64,000 nucleotides of DNA. It comes from Ilyonectria destructans (Eukaryota; Ascomycota; Sordariomycetes; Hypocreales; Nectriaceae). The notes under the pieces were generated by a model. It ran no database searches and was not told where the DNA came from. It saw only the letters and a list, made by a program, of their open reading frames with translations. The position numbers and the translations under genes were made by a program. Positions 11,980-22,964 of this stretch are shown here, piece after piece. Every line of letters starts with the position of its first letter. Position 1 is the first letter of the stretch. The DNA lies in assembly GCA_020740775.1 (NCBI GenBank), contig JAHEWK010000010.1, forward strand, positions 1,426,001-1,490,000. Reading direction: 5' to 3'.

Positions 11980-14800
11980 TCATTCGACCTCCTCGATCCT
12001 GGGCCGTGGCCGCCCAGCCGCGTCGACCAACGTCCCGCTGGGGTTTACGTGGAGGCCGGCCAGGCTCGTCAATTCCGGGCCGCTCGGCAGGTTCTGGCTC
12101 GGCATCATGCTTGCCAACTGCCAAGTTTCCAGGCTCTCAATCACGTCCTTGGCATGCTGCTGAACCAACCCGTCGTTGTCGGTTCCCGCCACGTAGCGGA
12201 GTGTTCTTAAAATGTCGTCTCGACTCTCATTCGTGAGGCCGAACCCAAGACTCCTCCCAGATTCCTTGGCAGTGTCCAGTGCCCTGACGAAACTGAGTAC
12301 GTTCAGAATGGCTGCGCGTCGAAGAATCGCCGTCTCCATCTCTCGTTCCATAGAAAGCACACTGATGCAAAGGTCAACGCTGGCGGAGACCAATGTGGGA
12401 CCAATTCCGCCGATATTGGTCTCGATTGCAGTGCCAAAGATAGATAGTGCCGATGCTCGTATCCGTACGTCCTCGCTACCTCGCTTGCTCTCCCATCCCT
12501 GGAGAATTTGTGCCAAAATGTCGTTCCTCTCCTGGTCCTCCTTGGTCATCTCTTCGTCTTCGTCAAGCAGGTCACCGGCCCCTGCGTCGTCGGCTTCCTT
12601 TCTCTTCATCTTCTGTAGCTTCTCCTCGCGGGCTTGCTTGGCCATGGTCTTAGGCCGATATCCACGCCGTCCGGCAATTGAGAGCAATGTCTCACTGACC
12701 TGTTGGGCAACATCACCCGTGAAGGTGTCTCCGAGCCGTTGGACGACCTGGAGTAGAGCCTCGCCAAATCGAAGCCGGACATCGGTTGATGATTTCTCTT
12801 GGGCGTCGAGGTAGTGTTCAAGTAACTCTTGGACAGTTGCTTTGGGATGCTTGTTGGCTAGCTGGGTAAAGACCTTGATCACTCGTAGGTTGATATAGTC
12901 TTCGTTGTCCGCAAGCAGATTCGACATAAGCACAGTGATTGCTGGGATATCCAAAATTGGACTTTCCGTCATGATGAGACTGGACAAGAGGTTGAGGCCT
13001 TCCGACACGACTGGGGGTGGGTTGTCCGCCCCTCCTGTGACATAATTCATCGCCAAGTTGTAAGTCTTTCGATCCTCGACCTGGCGGTTACTTGGCAATG
13101 AAGTCGGCTCATCGGGGTCATTCAACTCGTCTCGATATTTCAGGAGCAGCGAAAGATTCTTCGCAGTCGGCGATACTTGTGCTCGGTCTGCTTTACTCAG
13201 TCTGTCCAGGGAAGTCTCAACGATCTGCAGTTCGTCCGGCTTGATGTGTGATTTTTGAAAAGTTGGTGCCGTGACGACTAGATTGAGCAAACTGAGCACC
13301 ACGGCCATGAGATCGTCTCCCAGCGATGACTTGGTATCGGCCTTGAAGACTTGGCAAATGAGCTCGACGAGCTGGTCGAAATGGCTGACTAGTTTCTCTG
13401 GCGCCTTGTCGATCAGTTTCTGGAGAACTGTGACTTCTACTAGATCCTGGACCGGAGACACTGGTGTTTGATCTTGGTCTTGGATAAGGATGTCGACTTT
13501 CGTGTCATCGTCCTGCTTGCCTGCCGTTTGGATCCAGCGTCTGAGCAGATTCAGAAAAATAGACGAGACTTCCTCAGCTGAGCAAGCCGAGGTGACGAGA
13601 CTGACCAAAGTCGTGGACTTGTCTTCCAGCTCATTCCAGTTCAGATCAATACCAGGTTTATCGAACGCGCGTGGTTCTACCACCTCAATATCACCCTTTC
13701 CTGTGAGGCGATACTTCCAAGGTCGTTCTGCAGTTTCGGGTGAACCTTTGCAGAGGAGGTTTTGGACGAGAGGCATGACATTATCCGCATTCCCAAAAAG
13801 TCTCAAATAAGCCTGCAGCAATGTTCGGGCGGGGTTCACAAAGTCTTGCTCCGTGAGGGGTAGGGAGTTGGACCAGGAAACTAGCGTCCAAAGTTGTAGC
13901 AGTACTGGCCTGAGAACTCGCTTGCATAGCCCTGGGGATGGGTTGGAAAGCAGTAGAATACTTAGGCGTTGAAGAGAAGTCTTGAGCGGTCCGGCTTTGA
14001 CGAGGATTTTGTCCTGGCTGAGGTCAACGATTTCATCCTCCTCCTTGATCATGACTGAATCCTCATTCTTGTTGAGAGAAGGGTTCAGGTTTTCTAATAA
14101 TGGCTGGACGAAGGCATCCCATCCTGCAGTTCCTGAACCTGGTGTTAGTCTTCTATTGAGAATGATAACATTGTGCCTGCTTACCCGGTGCACCGAACTG
14201 CTTCCTTCCCAAAATCCCGTACCCAACGACCTGTGCAGCAGTCTTTGCAAGATCCAAACCGCCCTCTCCATCCATGAGCCGGAGGAGCTGGTCTGATATG
14301 CCGCTGAACCACGCCTGGGGCGTCATACTCGCAGGCACTGACGACAGCAGCCTTGTGGCGACAGCGACGGCTTCATGGGTGATGCTGGCGCCTTGTTTCT
14401 CCGGTGCACTGGAATCAGTGGCCTTGCCGACGTTGCTGGGGTGCACTGAGAATACAAACTCCATGGTCCCGCGCACGCCGTCCTGCCGCAGCGGGAGACG
14501 GGTGAGCGTTTGGAGCAACGGGTCGCGGAGCCATGGCGGGAGCACATTCGGCTTGATCAGGGTATTTAGAGCAGGTAGAAGCGCCCAAGTCTCCGTGCTT
14601 TATTTAAGTTAGTATTTTGGGAAATTTATGAGCTTGGTTCGCGGCCTGTGGGCGTACCTCTCGATGACTCGGTTGTATTCTTCAAGCCCAGAATCGCGGG
14701 CAGCGGCATCGAGATTGGGCTCAAATGCTTTCTTGCCGGCTCCCACTATGGTTTCAATAACTTTTGGCGCAGAATTCTGAGAAGAGGATGAGCTCGCCAT
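11980..14800 (-). CDS. RTP1: RTP1/TANGO6-family HEAT-repeat protein (RNA polymerase II assembly/nuclear import)
   Basis: Exons on the minus strand are 14800-14658, 14597-14185 and 14138-11980, giving 904 aa. Intron 1 is 60 nt with a CTAAC branch site. Intron 2 is only 46 nt but also has CTAAC just before CAG. The protein is almost wholly alpha-helical, as expected for HEAT/ARM repeats. Near the N-terminus is the motif ETWALLPALNTLIKP. A block around residues 543-656 (NLADNEDYINLRVIKVF... DVRLRFGEAL) matches RTP1 C-terminal domain 1, and a block around 743-856 (LRRAAILNVLSFVRAL... QQHAKDVIESL) matches domain 2, with an acidic/basic linker between them (DEDEEMTKED). Yeast Rtp1 helps import assembled RNA polymerase II and binds nucleoporins; the metazoan relative is TANGO6. 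Function is inferred from family. No intron is needed in the long third exon, which is open throughout. Confidence 0.83.
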
Positions 14801-17362
14801 AGTTACGGTGAATCCCTCCTTGAGCCTGGAGGTTTAATTTGGGAGAGGTTTGTCAGGTGCCTTCTCCAGAGTTCTGTCTGCGTCTTCATGTGCTAGCAAC
14901 ACTGTATTTTACACTGTGGGGAGGTTGGACGCATGTCACGTGTACCCGCGCGTCGGCTCAAAAGTGGGTCCCGCGTGCCTGGTACCTTTACTTCGCGTCG
15001 GCGCGGTTGGATGCTCTCACCTCAACCATCACCAACAACCACGCGGTTCTGTTCAGCGACTGGGTTTGTTACTGGAGACTCGACTCTTGCCGGAAGACTC
15101 ATCGATTTTCGTACACATCAGGTATCTCGATATTCCTGACTTGGCCAGCATGAGCTCCTTCATTCTCTCAACGCGTCACGCCTCCCCCACAGTCCTCCGA
15201 CTCTCGTTTTCCGCAAGGAATGTCTATCGCAGACCCCCCTCCCAGGCTGGTTAACCCACAATATGCCGCTCTCGAGCCTGTATCAGGACCTCGTTGAATG
15301 CCGCAGGTGCTTCTATTGTGGTCTACACTGTCGTCCGATGACGGGACGGCCCAGCCTAGCCGGGGGAACGAGTTTCGGAACTTAACCCTAAGAAGATATC
15401 TGGTTTTCAGTATTGCGCTCCGTCGTTGGAAACGCCTTCTAAGTCAGCCAAGCACCAAAGGCCATGACGCGCCCGCTGAAAAGTGGGACGATCGGTCGGC
15501 GGTCGCTGGGCAGACGGACCGGCGTGGAAAACAGTCCAGTCACCCTCGTGGTGCGCGAGAGGATAGGCGCTATGAGTCGTTATGGTAAGAACCTCTGGCC
15601 TGAGGACGCTCGTCAGCCCTTTCCACTGGAACCAGTACATTGGTCAAGAGTAGGCCGTCATGGAGATGCGGTCAGCCTTCGGAGACTGGACGATGCAGTT
15701 GAAACAAACTTGGCCTTTTGCCAGACGACTCGATCCCACCATAGCAGTGAAGAAGTGGAGCCCCGGAATGGCTTCAAACAGTCAGTTGCGTGTTTCTTTT
15801 CAACCATTCCCGAGCAATCACCTGTCGGAAACACCTGCTGGTTAGTTCCAGCAGGTGCAGTGGGGATGCTGTGGACACACAGAAAGAAACTCAGCAACTG
15901 ACCATCCATGCCGACCGGTAGAGCTCCCGGCCCTTTGGAACTGCAAAATGGTGATCAGATCGATGCTCGCCGCATCTGCCCTCTCCCTTGGCTCCATCGC
16001 TCCCATGACCATACCCCGGCAACAGCTAACGGTGTGTGACGCCTCGGCGTCTGGTCTGACCAAGCGCATTAACCTCCAGCCGTCGGTCTCAATCCGTCGG
16101 TTAGGAAGGACGCCAGCCTACTGTCAGGTACCGAACGGTTCTGACAGGTCCCTCGGTTTCATCTTGAAAAGGATGGCTTGAGATGATAGGGCGGTTTTTA
16201 CGGATGTCTTTTGTCCGCCCGTTAATGCCCTCCTTTGCAGCTCTTGCGAGCACGGTGGAGAGGAAACAAAAACCAATCCTTGTTGGCAGCGCGAATCAAA
16301 CAGAAGGAGCCAGCTCGGCCAAGTCTCGAATTATCTGGAATCCATGGTGTTGCGTCGACTTCTGGCAGAGTCCTGTCGGCGAAGGCTTCAAGCTATAATG
16401 GGTTGACAGCTCGCGAACAACCTCCACCTTGGCATTCTCTCTCTTTCTAAAACGGCGCCCGCGGTTGACGTCCAAAGCAGCACCGGGACCCATCTCGAGT
16501 TGGAGTCAAGGTTTCGTGCTTGTCTGGTGCTGCCAAGGGCCCGGCTATGGGTCAAGTCGAGGATCCAGAGAGTCAGGGTTGAGGTTGGGTTGTTGTCTTG
16601 GATCTCTTGGACAGGCCGCATTGGATGAGGCAGTCTTGGTTGCCTTCTCGCCAGAAATGGTGTTGGAGGCAACCCCCCTCGGACAGGGGATAAGTCTCCC
16701 TACTCCTGTCAATTATTGATACATGTACTAACATACTGAGCAGGAGAGAAAGAGCGAAATGCAGCCACCACAACACCATGCGACCCAATCTGACAGTCAT
16801 TTTGCCAACGTACCCCGCCCAGACAAGGGCCGAATTGTAGAACAGCATGTTGCCTGCTACTGGTGGTAATGTATTATGCGTGATGGTCTAGATCGAGATG
16901 CGGATCTCACGGCATCGTTAAACAGACGCTAATGATGTCATTGATTACTTGAAACGCCTAAACTAGCCTGGGACCTTTGAGCTCGTAGGCATGTTGGACA
17001 CTAACCAAGATCCAAGTGACAATTTTGAAGCCAGCGGAAATTGCCACGAAATTGAAGTAACTGACTTCCCAAATGTGTGGTAGTACTGGGTAGAAATGGG
17101 CCAAACGCGAAACTTGGTATGCGTGAGGTACAGGGAGGGGGACCAATAGCGTGGCGATTGCATGTCTGTCGTGGTGATGTCACAGCTGAAAGCGGGCCAG
17201 CACATAAACAACAACAGCTAACAGAAGTGAGGCGCATTTCCTTGCTTTTCACGGGAAAGCCTCCCGCTGGCGCCAATTAAATCTCCCATTGAACTTCTTC
17301 TTGCCTCGCTCTCTCATTGTGTGATGTGACCCTCCTCAACACAACGTTCTCTACCGATCGCC
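14801..17362. other. Head-to-head spacer, no supported gene
   Basis: This lies between the 5' ends of the RTP1-like gene and the secreted App1-like gene, so it should hold both promoters. One short frame, 15948-16181 (+), begins with a signal-peptide-like sequence but is otherwise unsupported (see findings). A more A/T-rich patch lies around 16850-17000. Confidence 0.5.
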
Positions 17363-19008
17363 ATGCTGAAAGCCGTACTTCTGGGCCTCGTGCCCGCCGT
17401 TCTAGCCATCCCCGCGCCGGCTCCAGTCGCAGAACCAACGGTTCCCGGCGTGCTGGTCGTGAGGATACCGGAGCCTACAGCTGCCCCGGATCTTATCGAG
17501 CGAAACGTACTCGACGACGTTGAAACCTATGTCGACGGCATCATTAGCGACGTTGCGAGCAAAGTCTCGTCACTCGTCGACTCGGGCATCCTCGATTTCC
17601 ATGGCCTTCCTACAGGCACGGCTGTCGAGAAGACGCTTGGAATCTCGGATGGTGACTTGGATGCGAAGCCCACGCAGGTGTTGAACATTCCGTGAGTCGA
17701 GCTTCAGCGTATACGCGATTCATGGTACGAGCAATGTTGACTGGTTCATAGCCCATACGCCAATTGGACAAATGAGGGGTGGAGTGTGCGAGTCCACGGG
17801 AATGTTTACAAGCTCCCCAACATCAGCCAGGATAAGGTTGACGACCTGGCCAATGTCTTTCTCATTGACACGTCAGTCGATAAGCTCTCCGACTCGGAGA
17901 AGGCCCAGGCTCGTAACCTCACGCGGTCCATCTTCGTGGTGCAGCAAGAAGACGAGAGCGTGACAGTTGACTTTGTCACCAACTTTGTGGTCGCTAACGG
18001 AAGCAGTCTCGTCAGCGCGGTAGGTTGTTGCGGCGATGTGTGTATGAGCATAAGTGGCTAATGTTTCGGTTGTAGAAAGGAGGATCCCAGAAGATCAAGT
18101 TGCCACACAACACCACCGATCAAGGCGACTTTGATACCTTCGTGACACTGCGCAACACGAGCGGCTCGGGTGGATATTTGACCCCGGGCAACGAGACGTC
18201 GCGGATCCAGGCCATCAACTTGTATGCGGAAGGGACAAATAACAATGGCAACGCGACCGCGTATCTCGTCCCTCCCGAGGGTATCACCATCATTTCGGAT
18301 ATCGATGACATCCTCCGGGTAACCAAGATCTATCAACCCAAGGAGGGCTTGCTCAACACGTTCGCGCGTGCATTCACCCCATGGAAGAACATGCCTGACA
18401 TATACGCCAATTGGTCAACGTCGTTACCAGAGATGCACTTCCACTACCTGACCACGACACCAGAGCAGGGCACGCGCAACTACATGGACTTCATCTATGA
18501 CACATACCCGATGGGCTCATTCGACACACGGCCGCTCAACTTCTCAGACGTGTCGGCGACGTTGTCGATCCGACGGTTTCTCCTCGACAAGGTGTTTCAG
18601 ACGTTCCCTAAGCGTCGTTTCGTTCTGGTCGCCGACACCAGCAACTCTGACGTCATGAAGGACTACCCAGCCCTATACAATGACTACCCTGGGCAAGTGC
18701 AATGCATCTTTCTACGGAACACGAGCGCAACGGACGACGGCGACAAGTTCCCGTACAACACGAAGGGTTTCAAGGATATTCCGCAAGACCGATACATGTT
18801 TTTCAAGGTGCCGGACGACTTGACAAACCTGGACATTGCCAACGGCCACTGCTACAACAGCTCGATCAAGCAAAACGTGACGTTTGACTACCAGGGGTTA
18901 CCGTTTGGTCTGTCGAACGATGATAGCGCGGCTTCTGGGGGTGTGGTGCCGAGGCTTGGGACGGTTGCGGCAGCCGTGCTTGTTGGTCTGTTGGCGGTAT
19001 TACTCTGA
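17363..19008 (+). CDS. Secreted, probably GPI-anchored App1-type phosphatase-domain protein
   Basis: Exons 17363-17691, 17752-18019 and 18076-19008 give 509 aa; the introns are 60 and 56 nt. A signal peptide (MLKAVLLGLVPAVLA) and a hydrophobic C-terminal tail (TVAAAVLVGLLAVLL) after a small-residue stretch suggest export and a GPI anchor. Many NxS/T sequons support passage through the ER. The middle resembles the App1/DUF2183 phosphatidate-phosphatase catalytic domain. It holds the HAD-like motif SDIDDILRVT, with Asp at 274 and 276, then KGLLNTF-like, FHYLTTTP and later KRRFVLVADTSNSD segments. Cytosolic yeast App1 dephosphorylates phosphatidate at actin patches. Here the residue after DIDD is Ile rather than the usual Thr/Val, and the protein looks extracellular, so substrate and even activity are uncertain. 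Both splice junctions restore one continuous frame. Confidence 0.8.
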
Positions 19009-19072
19009 AAGCCATCATCTCGTTTAATCAGCCATCATGGGGCAATGGATTAAGAAAAAGGCAGCAACGACG

Positions 19073-19078
19073 AATAAA
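19073..19078 (+). terminator. Candidate poly(A) signal of the App1-like gene
   Basis: AATAAA lies 65 nt after the stop codon at 19006-19008. This is a good position for a 3'-end signal, but it rests on motif and spacing only. Confidence 0.45.
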
Positions 19079-19850
19079 ACAGCGTGAGATTTGTTACAGA
19101 TATGTTGATTGGTGCTGGAAGGTGATTCCACAGACGCCGAAATGCCGAGGTGCGCTTCGGGTCCAGGGATAAGGGCCATGCCGCCATGTACAATGTATGC
19201 GCTCTTCTGTCATCCACTGCATGAGAGTATTGTAGTATCCACTAAGTGAGGGTATCATAGCAGCAGTTGGCAATGGGACTCTTTGCGTACCCACGCCGTG
19301 ATCCACCCGGCATGTATCCGTATATCCTCTTGCTCTCGCATATCCAGTGCGTCCTCCCCACTTACACTACCTCCCTTGGCAGATGGTAAAAGCGCAGAAA
19401 ACCACAAAGGGACCACCAATGCACCAGGGGCCCTCCGGAAAAGGGGACTCGCGCTGCTGACCGCTCGCCGGTCGCCCACAGTGGTACGGTTTGGGAATTG
19501 GGCCAGGCCGGGAGGCCATGTGTGGTGGCTGGCGCCGCGTCGATAGCCGACATCGCAAGAGAAGCAAAACCTGGTGTTTTACCGGGCCGCCAGGGTGGAA
19601 GTCGTTCCATTCCCGTTCTGGAAAAAAAGGTCTGGCGGGCAGGACCAGGCAGGAAAACGAATGAGCGTCACGAATGGCCGGTGGGACCATGCCACTGCGT
19701 TTCTGCTCTGTGACCATGGGACAGCAACCCCCGAGCCAGGCGGGACAAGCCCATGGGGAATGGGCTGATGCAGGTGCTCGGGGGCGCAGGGCAGAGGGCG
19801 ACGGGGCCGGACAGGGCGCTCAGGGACCCGGAAAGGGAAGTACAGGACAC

Positions 19851-19877
19851 GACAGGGCATGACAGGGCATGACAGGG
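19851..19877. repeat. Short tandem repeat, 10-bp unit
   Basis: GACAGGGCAT occurs twice in tandem, followed by a partial third copy (GACAGGG). Confidence 0.8.
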
Positions 19878-21756
19878 TTCTGGGCAGATTGGCAATGGGC
19901 ATGGCCGTATGGGTACGGACATGGGCTTGAGGGTGGAAATGGGGTAAATGGTACATGGCAAAGACGAAGGGCAAAGGATGAGGGGTTAGGGAGGGGTGCA
20001 ATGGGTTACCAGCAACAATACGAAATTCCGCTACAGGGCTGGAACTTTGTCGATCTTTTTCTTTTCTTGTCCTGCATAAGTATGTGCTATGTAGTAATGG
20101 TAAACGCAAACTGGGTCTCGTTCAATGCAGGGCCGCTCAGTTGGGGAGCGAAGTCCGGCTGCGGCGGAGGCCGATGATACACACGCGAACATCGAACGTG
20201 GGAACATCGAACGTGCAACGTGGATGTGGCTTGCGGCTTGTGGTTGGCGGCTTGCGGTTGGCGGCTGGCTGGCGGATGGCTTGCAGTGAGGAGCCTAAAG
20301 TTACAGGCTACCAGACCAACTAGATCAGAGTATCGACAGCTGGCGAACGAAGGGCGACGGAACGGGACACTAGTCTCCACCACTAAGTTAGAGCGTAGGT
20401 TTTTGTGTGTCTTGGTCCCCTGATGGTTCGAGTATGTAGGTCCCTTGTGGCCCTTGTTGCAGCCAACTAGTTGGACCCGAGAGCAATACGGCACGACTCC
20501 GCGGAAGAGTTCCTTAGTTCCTTAGTGTGCGCTTACTCCGTGGAGTCCAGCTTGGTTTTTGCTTCTTTGATTGCCAAAGTCAGCAAGTATCGACGCACTA
20601 CGTACTTACCTACCTAAGACGTCCATTTCTAGACCAGGGAGTGGCCAAGAGGAAGGGACCCCCCATGGCTTTCCCGCTGTCAGCCTGGCATAGTCTACAC
20701 CCCACTAGGGCTTGATTGGACGACATGAGCTCTTGCCATATGGCTAGCACTCCCTCTCATTCACAAATCTGACAATGCCAATGTCTATTTTCACTTCTGT
20801 ACAAGCACACCCTTCCGTCACTGCCGCCAACCTTCGTCATCATATCATCGCCATGGTTCAACTAGTGAACAAATAGTGCTATGCAATTGATCGATCCCCT
20901 CGTTTCGTTACCGAGGCCGTACGCCATGTTCTATCACTGTTTCTGCAACCACGCAGATTCACCTGAATCGGGCAGGCCCTCTATCGTCGATGCCGAACGA
21001 ACCAGTAAAACTACGCCTCCGGATTGCAGGCGGATCTTGTCCATCACGAGCATCAAGCATCGGCATTATCCATCTCCTCCACCACTGGTTCGGTTCCGAT
21101 GGGGTCCCGCCCGTCAGGTGTTTGGCACCACACCAGCAGACGCGTGGCGCAGGGTGGAAACCGTTACGCTGGTCCGCTTCCAGCAAAGCCGGCCGTTTGA
21201 CCAGCGGCTTCGCAAAGGGAGACGAACTGGGGGCGCAGCGACTTTGGACGCGCCGAACGGCTCCTCCGGCCCCGGTCTTTGAGCTGGACCATGCCGTGGT
21301 GGACTCCGGAGGTTCCTTGAAGGTTCCCTGGGGGCTCTCTGGTGCTTTTTTGGTCGTCATTCCGTGTGGCTCCTGGGGCGGCCCCATCTTCATCCTATCC
21401 ATCCGTTCATCGCGCGAGGGATCTTCGTCATTTGCCCATTTCACAGCTCGATGAATCGCATACCGTTCTTGGGCAGCCCATTCCCCCATCGGGTGGGTCC
21501 GACGGACCCAGGTACCGAGCACACGACGACGACCGATAAGTAGACGTGCAGGGATCATCAGGCGAGCTGCCATCGTGTGGCACGCCACATCTCGCGACCC
21601 AGAACCCTGCCTGGCACCTTGATCTGATGCCTCGACCTGATCTTGTGTGCCCTGGACCGATCACTGACTCGCCAAACCCGCCACAACAACGGTCCCACGA
21701 GGGTCCCACGAGCCTCACATCACATGTCATTGTTCCAAAAGCCTGCCACAGCACGG

Positions 21757-21786
21757 CGATGCACTACGATGCACTACGATGCATTG
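21757..21786. repeat. Short tandem repeat, 10-bp unit CGATGCACTA
   Basis: Two perfect copies and a third diverging copy of a 10-bp unit, in non-coding DNA shortly before a long A run. Confidence 0.75.
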
Positions 21787-21836
21787 AGATGAGCTGCCCT
21801 GCAATGCACTGCACCGCAAGCGGGCATTTACGAAGC

Positions 21837-21854
21837 AAAAAAAAAAAAAAAAAA
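21837..21854. repeat. 18-base poly(A) run
   Basis: An uninterrupted A homopolymer, followed by about 170 bases of A-rich sequence. It could be simple slippage or the scar of a retro-inserted transcript; no coding remnant was recognised upstream and no target-site duplication was checked. Confidence 0.8.
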
Positions 21855-22451
21855 GTCTCCATGGTGAAGAGTCCAAGTAAGAGGTCAAGAAATCAATTTC
21901 CCGGCTCCATGCCGCCTAATAGCAAGAAGCAACCCATACCAGCTAAAACAAAAAAGTTTAACAGATTCGCGCCCAAAAACAAAAGGCCATCCCAAGAGTT
22001 CAAATACAACAAAAATAATAGACCGGAATAGAGTCCCCCGTCCTCCAGAGCCGCCAACTCAAAGCGCATGGGTATCTCCTGGGGGGTTGTTTGCTCGTGG
22101 TCGTTCTCCAGCCACCAATCTCCCGATCCATCCAATACTTAGCGTCGCAATCGCAACCGTCCTTGTCTGCTGCATTTTTCCCGTCAGAATCCCCGAGTTT
22201 GTACACAGAGTTGTACACTGTACACGCCCAGGATGGTGCACGTCCATCCGGTCGGTGGTCGAGAGGGCTTGCAATTTGCTGGTTTCCCCCGCTGTCATTG
22301 TCATTCATCCATCTGCCCGTCCATCCGTTTTCCCTTGCCCGCGCCAGTCCTTGCGTTTGTCGATAATTATTCCCAAGCTCTCGTCAGATGGCGAAACGTC
22401 GAGGGTCCCCCTTCATGTGTGGTCGCAAGGGCTCGCTGGGCTCGCTGGTTC

Positions 22452-22856
22452 TTAAAACCGGTGATGTGCCATTATCCCCGGTATAACTGGCATCGCACTG
22501 GTCACAGGGATTGACGGTGGTGGTCGATTGGCTTTATCCCTAAGCGTCCAGTCGTCGCCCGGCTCTGAAGGAGCGACGAGCTCCATGACGGTGTATTGCA
22601 GGATGCCATCCAGGACGCGGGGCACGACAATATCTCGCGGAAGACCCCAGGTGGGCAGAGGGAGTTCTTCGTTGTCCCGCCCATCGGCCTTTGTCACCAG
22701 CACGTTAGCAAAATATTTGGTGGGGGCACCCAGCAAGATGGCCAAGCTTACAAGACATGAAGCGCACGGCGCGTTATTTACCCAAACCCAATTTGGGCAG
22801 TTGTGAGTATAGAAGTACTTGCATCGGTACTTGTAGAAGCCACCTGCGCCGCTCAT
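22452..22856 (-). CDS. Small Cys-containing fungal protein, function unknown
   Basis: Predicted exons 22856-22752 and 22688-22452 give 113 aa. The intron is 22751-22689: GTAAGC donor, GCTAAC branch-like site, CAAAG end, 63 nt. The Met at 22856 is chosen over an in-frame upstream Met at 22922 because the sequence becomes protein-like there (MSGAGGFYKYRCKYFY) and a TATA-like element lies about 100 nt upstream. The N-terminal 35 residues are rich in aromatics and carry Cys at 12, 20, 31 and 34 with His at 18, a spacing that could bind zinc. The C-terminal two thirds contain ADGRDNEELPLP and a possible helix (DGILQYTVMELV). I recall similar small uncharacterised proteins in other ascomycetes but cannot name a function. 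The intron is a multiple of three and lacks stops, so retention would give a 134-aa variant. Confidence 0.68.
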   Translation of the reverse strand: MSGAGGFYKYRCKYFYTHNCPNWVWVNNAPCASCLVSLAILLGAPTKYFANVLVTKADGRDNEELPLPTWGLPRDIVVPRVLDGILQYTVMELVAPSEPGDDWTLRDKANRPPPSIPVTSAMPVIPGIMAHHRF

Positions 22857-22956
22857 TGTGTTGGAGGAAGATGATGACGGTTCGGAAAGGTGATCAAGGA
22901 GGAATTGGAAGATGTGAGGCAATGGCTGAGGTGGATTGAAGAGGTGAGGAGAGGAT

Positions 22957-22964
22957 CTTATATG
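22957..22964 (-). promoter_or_regulatory. TATA-like element of the small Cys protein gene
   Basis: On the minus strand this reads CATATAAG, about 100 nt upstream of the ATG at 22856. Position and sequence suit a core promoter TATA element. Confidence 0.4.

Larger units (their letters stand above)
19009..22451. other. 3.4-kb spacer with short tandem repeats
   Basis: No supported gene. The spacer contains GACAGGGCAT repeats at 19851-19877, Gly/Leu-like GGCTTGCGG slippage around 20225-20285, a CGATGCACTA repeat at 21757-21786 and an 18-base A run at 21837-21854 followed by A-rich DNA to about 22030. A 209-codon minus-strand frame at 20959-21588 is discussed in the findings but not called. Confidence 0.5.
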
